Shown here: positions 15,241 to 15,345 of the stretch, in pieces
Layout of the letters: each line of letters begins with the position of its first letter
Numbering within the stretch: position 1 is the first letter of the stretch
Source: JBAYZQ01 sp041672385
GTDB lineage: Bacteria; Spirochaetota; Spirochaetia; Sphaerochaetales; Sphaerochaetaceae
Reading direction: 5' to 3'
DNA: 15,345 nucleotides
NCBI GenBank assembly: GCA_041672385.1
Contig: JBAYZQ010000038.1
Location: forward strand, 1 to 15,345
The notes under the pieces: model-generated
Database searches by the model: none
What the model saw: the letters and a program-made list of their open reading frames with translations, nothing else
What the model was told of the DNA's origin: nothing
Translations under genes and position numbers: made by a program

Positions 15241-15345
15241 GTCAATTCAAATAGAACAAAAATGAAGATAAGTTAATGTTCGGCAAGATTGAAAGATTTT
15301 GCGAGATGACAGGATGAAAAAGAAATTAATAAAAAGCGGTCTTCG

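Larger units (their letters stand above)
15086..15345 (+). ncRNA. Structured leader RNA, probably the start of an rRNA operon (incomplete)
   Basis: About 260 nt downstream of the strong promoter contain no credible protein gene, are visibly richer in G+C than the upstream spacer and have several hairpins (15090-15117, 15201-15218, 15217-15240). This fits a pre-16S leader. The window ends before any mature 16S motif, and I do not see a clear boxA, so the downstream product is inferred. I found no tmRNA, RNase P or SRP signature. A contig edge just before a repeated rRNA operon would be a natural place for the sequence to stop. Confidence 0.5.

Noticed and set aside
1..15345. CRISPR arrays, insertion sequences, tRNA genes, phage or defence genes
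   Set aside because: I saw no regularly spaced repeats, transposase motifs, terminal inverted repeats, tRNA T-loop/acceptor patterns or phage-type genes in either strand.

Overview
The window is an AT-rich bacterial segment (roughly one third G+C by eye) with tightly packed genes and clear AGGAG-type ribosome binding sites. The gene content suggests an anaerobic, probably host-associated bacterium. I lean towards a spirochaete (Treponema-like), because the threonyl-tRNA synthetase reads as a form without the N-terminal TGS domain, which I recall as typical of spirochaetes. That assignment is an inference from memory, not a search result.

Layout, left to right. (1) 6-1745: thrS on the plus strand, closed by a strong intrinsic terminator. 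(2) 1814-3920: a two-gene plus-strand operon, an M32 metallocarboxypeptidase and a PgsA-type CDP-alcohol phosphatidyltransferase. Its 3' end overlaps the next, convergent gene by 15 nt, and a terminator-like hairpin for it lies inside that gene's coding sequence. (3) 3906-6679, minus strand: citC-citG (a natural fusion), citX, and a small protein with two DUF1508 (YegP-type) repeats. (4) 6865-13039, plus strand and divergent from (3): citD-citE-citF-aconitase-NADP isocitrate dehydrogenase, with overlaps or gaps of only a few bases. (5) 13046-14920, minus strand: a two-gene operon of a glycerophosphodiester phosphodiesterase and a cytoplasmic SGNH/GDSL hydrolase. (6) 14921-15345: no protein gene. 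It holds a strong rRNA-class promoter with an A-rich UP-like element, then a hairpin-rich transcribed leader running off the right edge. I think this is the start of an rRNA operon, but no mature rRNA sequence is inside the window.

The centrepiece is a divergent citrate-lyase island. citDEF encode the three lyase subunits. CitG makes the 2'-(5''-triphosphoribosyl)-3'-dephospho-CoA precursor, CitX attaches it to Ser14 of CitD, and CitC acetylates the bound thiol. Here CitC and CitG are one 594-residue polypeptide. Aconitase and isocitrate dehydrogenase sit in the lyase structural operon, and no citrate transporter, oxaloacetate decarboxylase or CitAB-type regulator is present in the window. 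The operon therefore connects acetate + oxaloacetate, citrate, isocitrate and 2-oxoglutarate, as if citrate lyase occupied the place usually held by citrate synthase. The roughly 185-bp divergent control region carries two perfect palindromes that look like operators.
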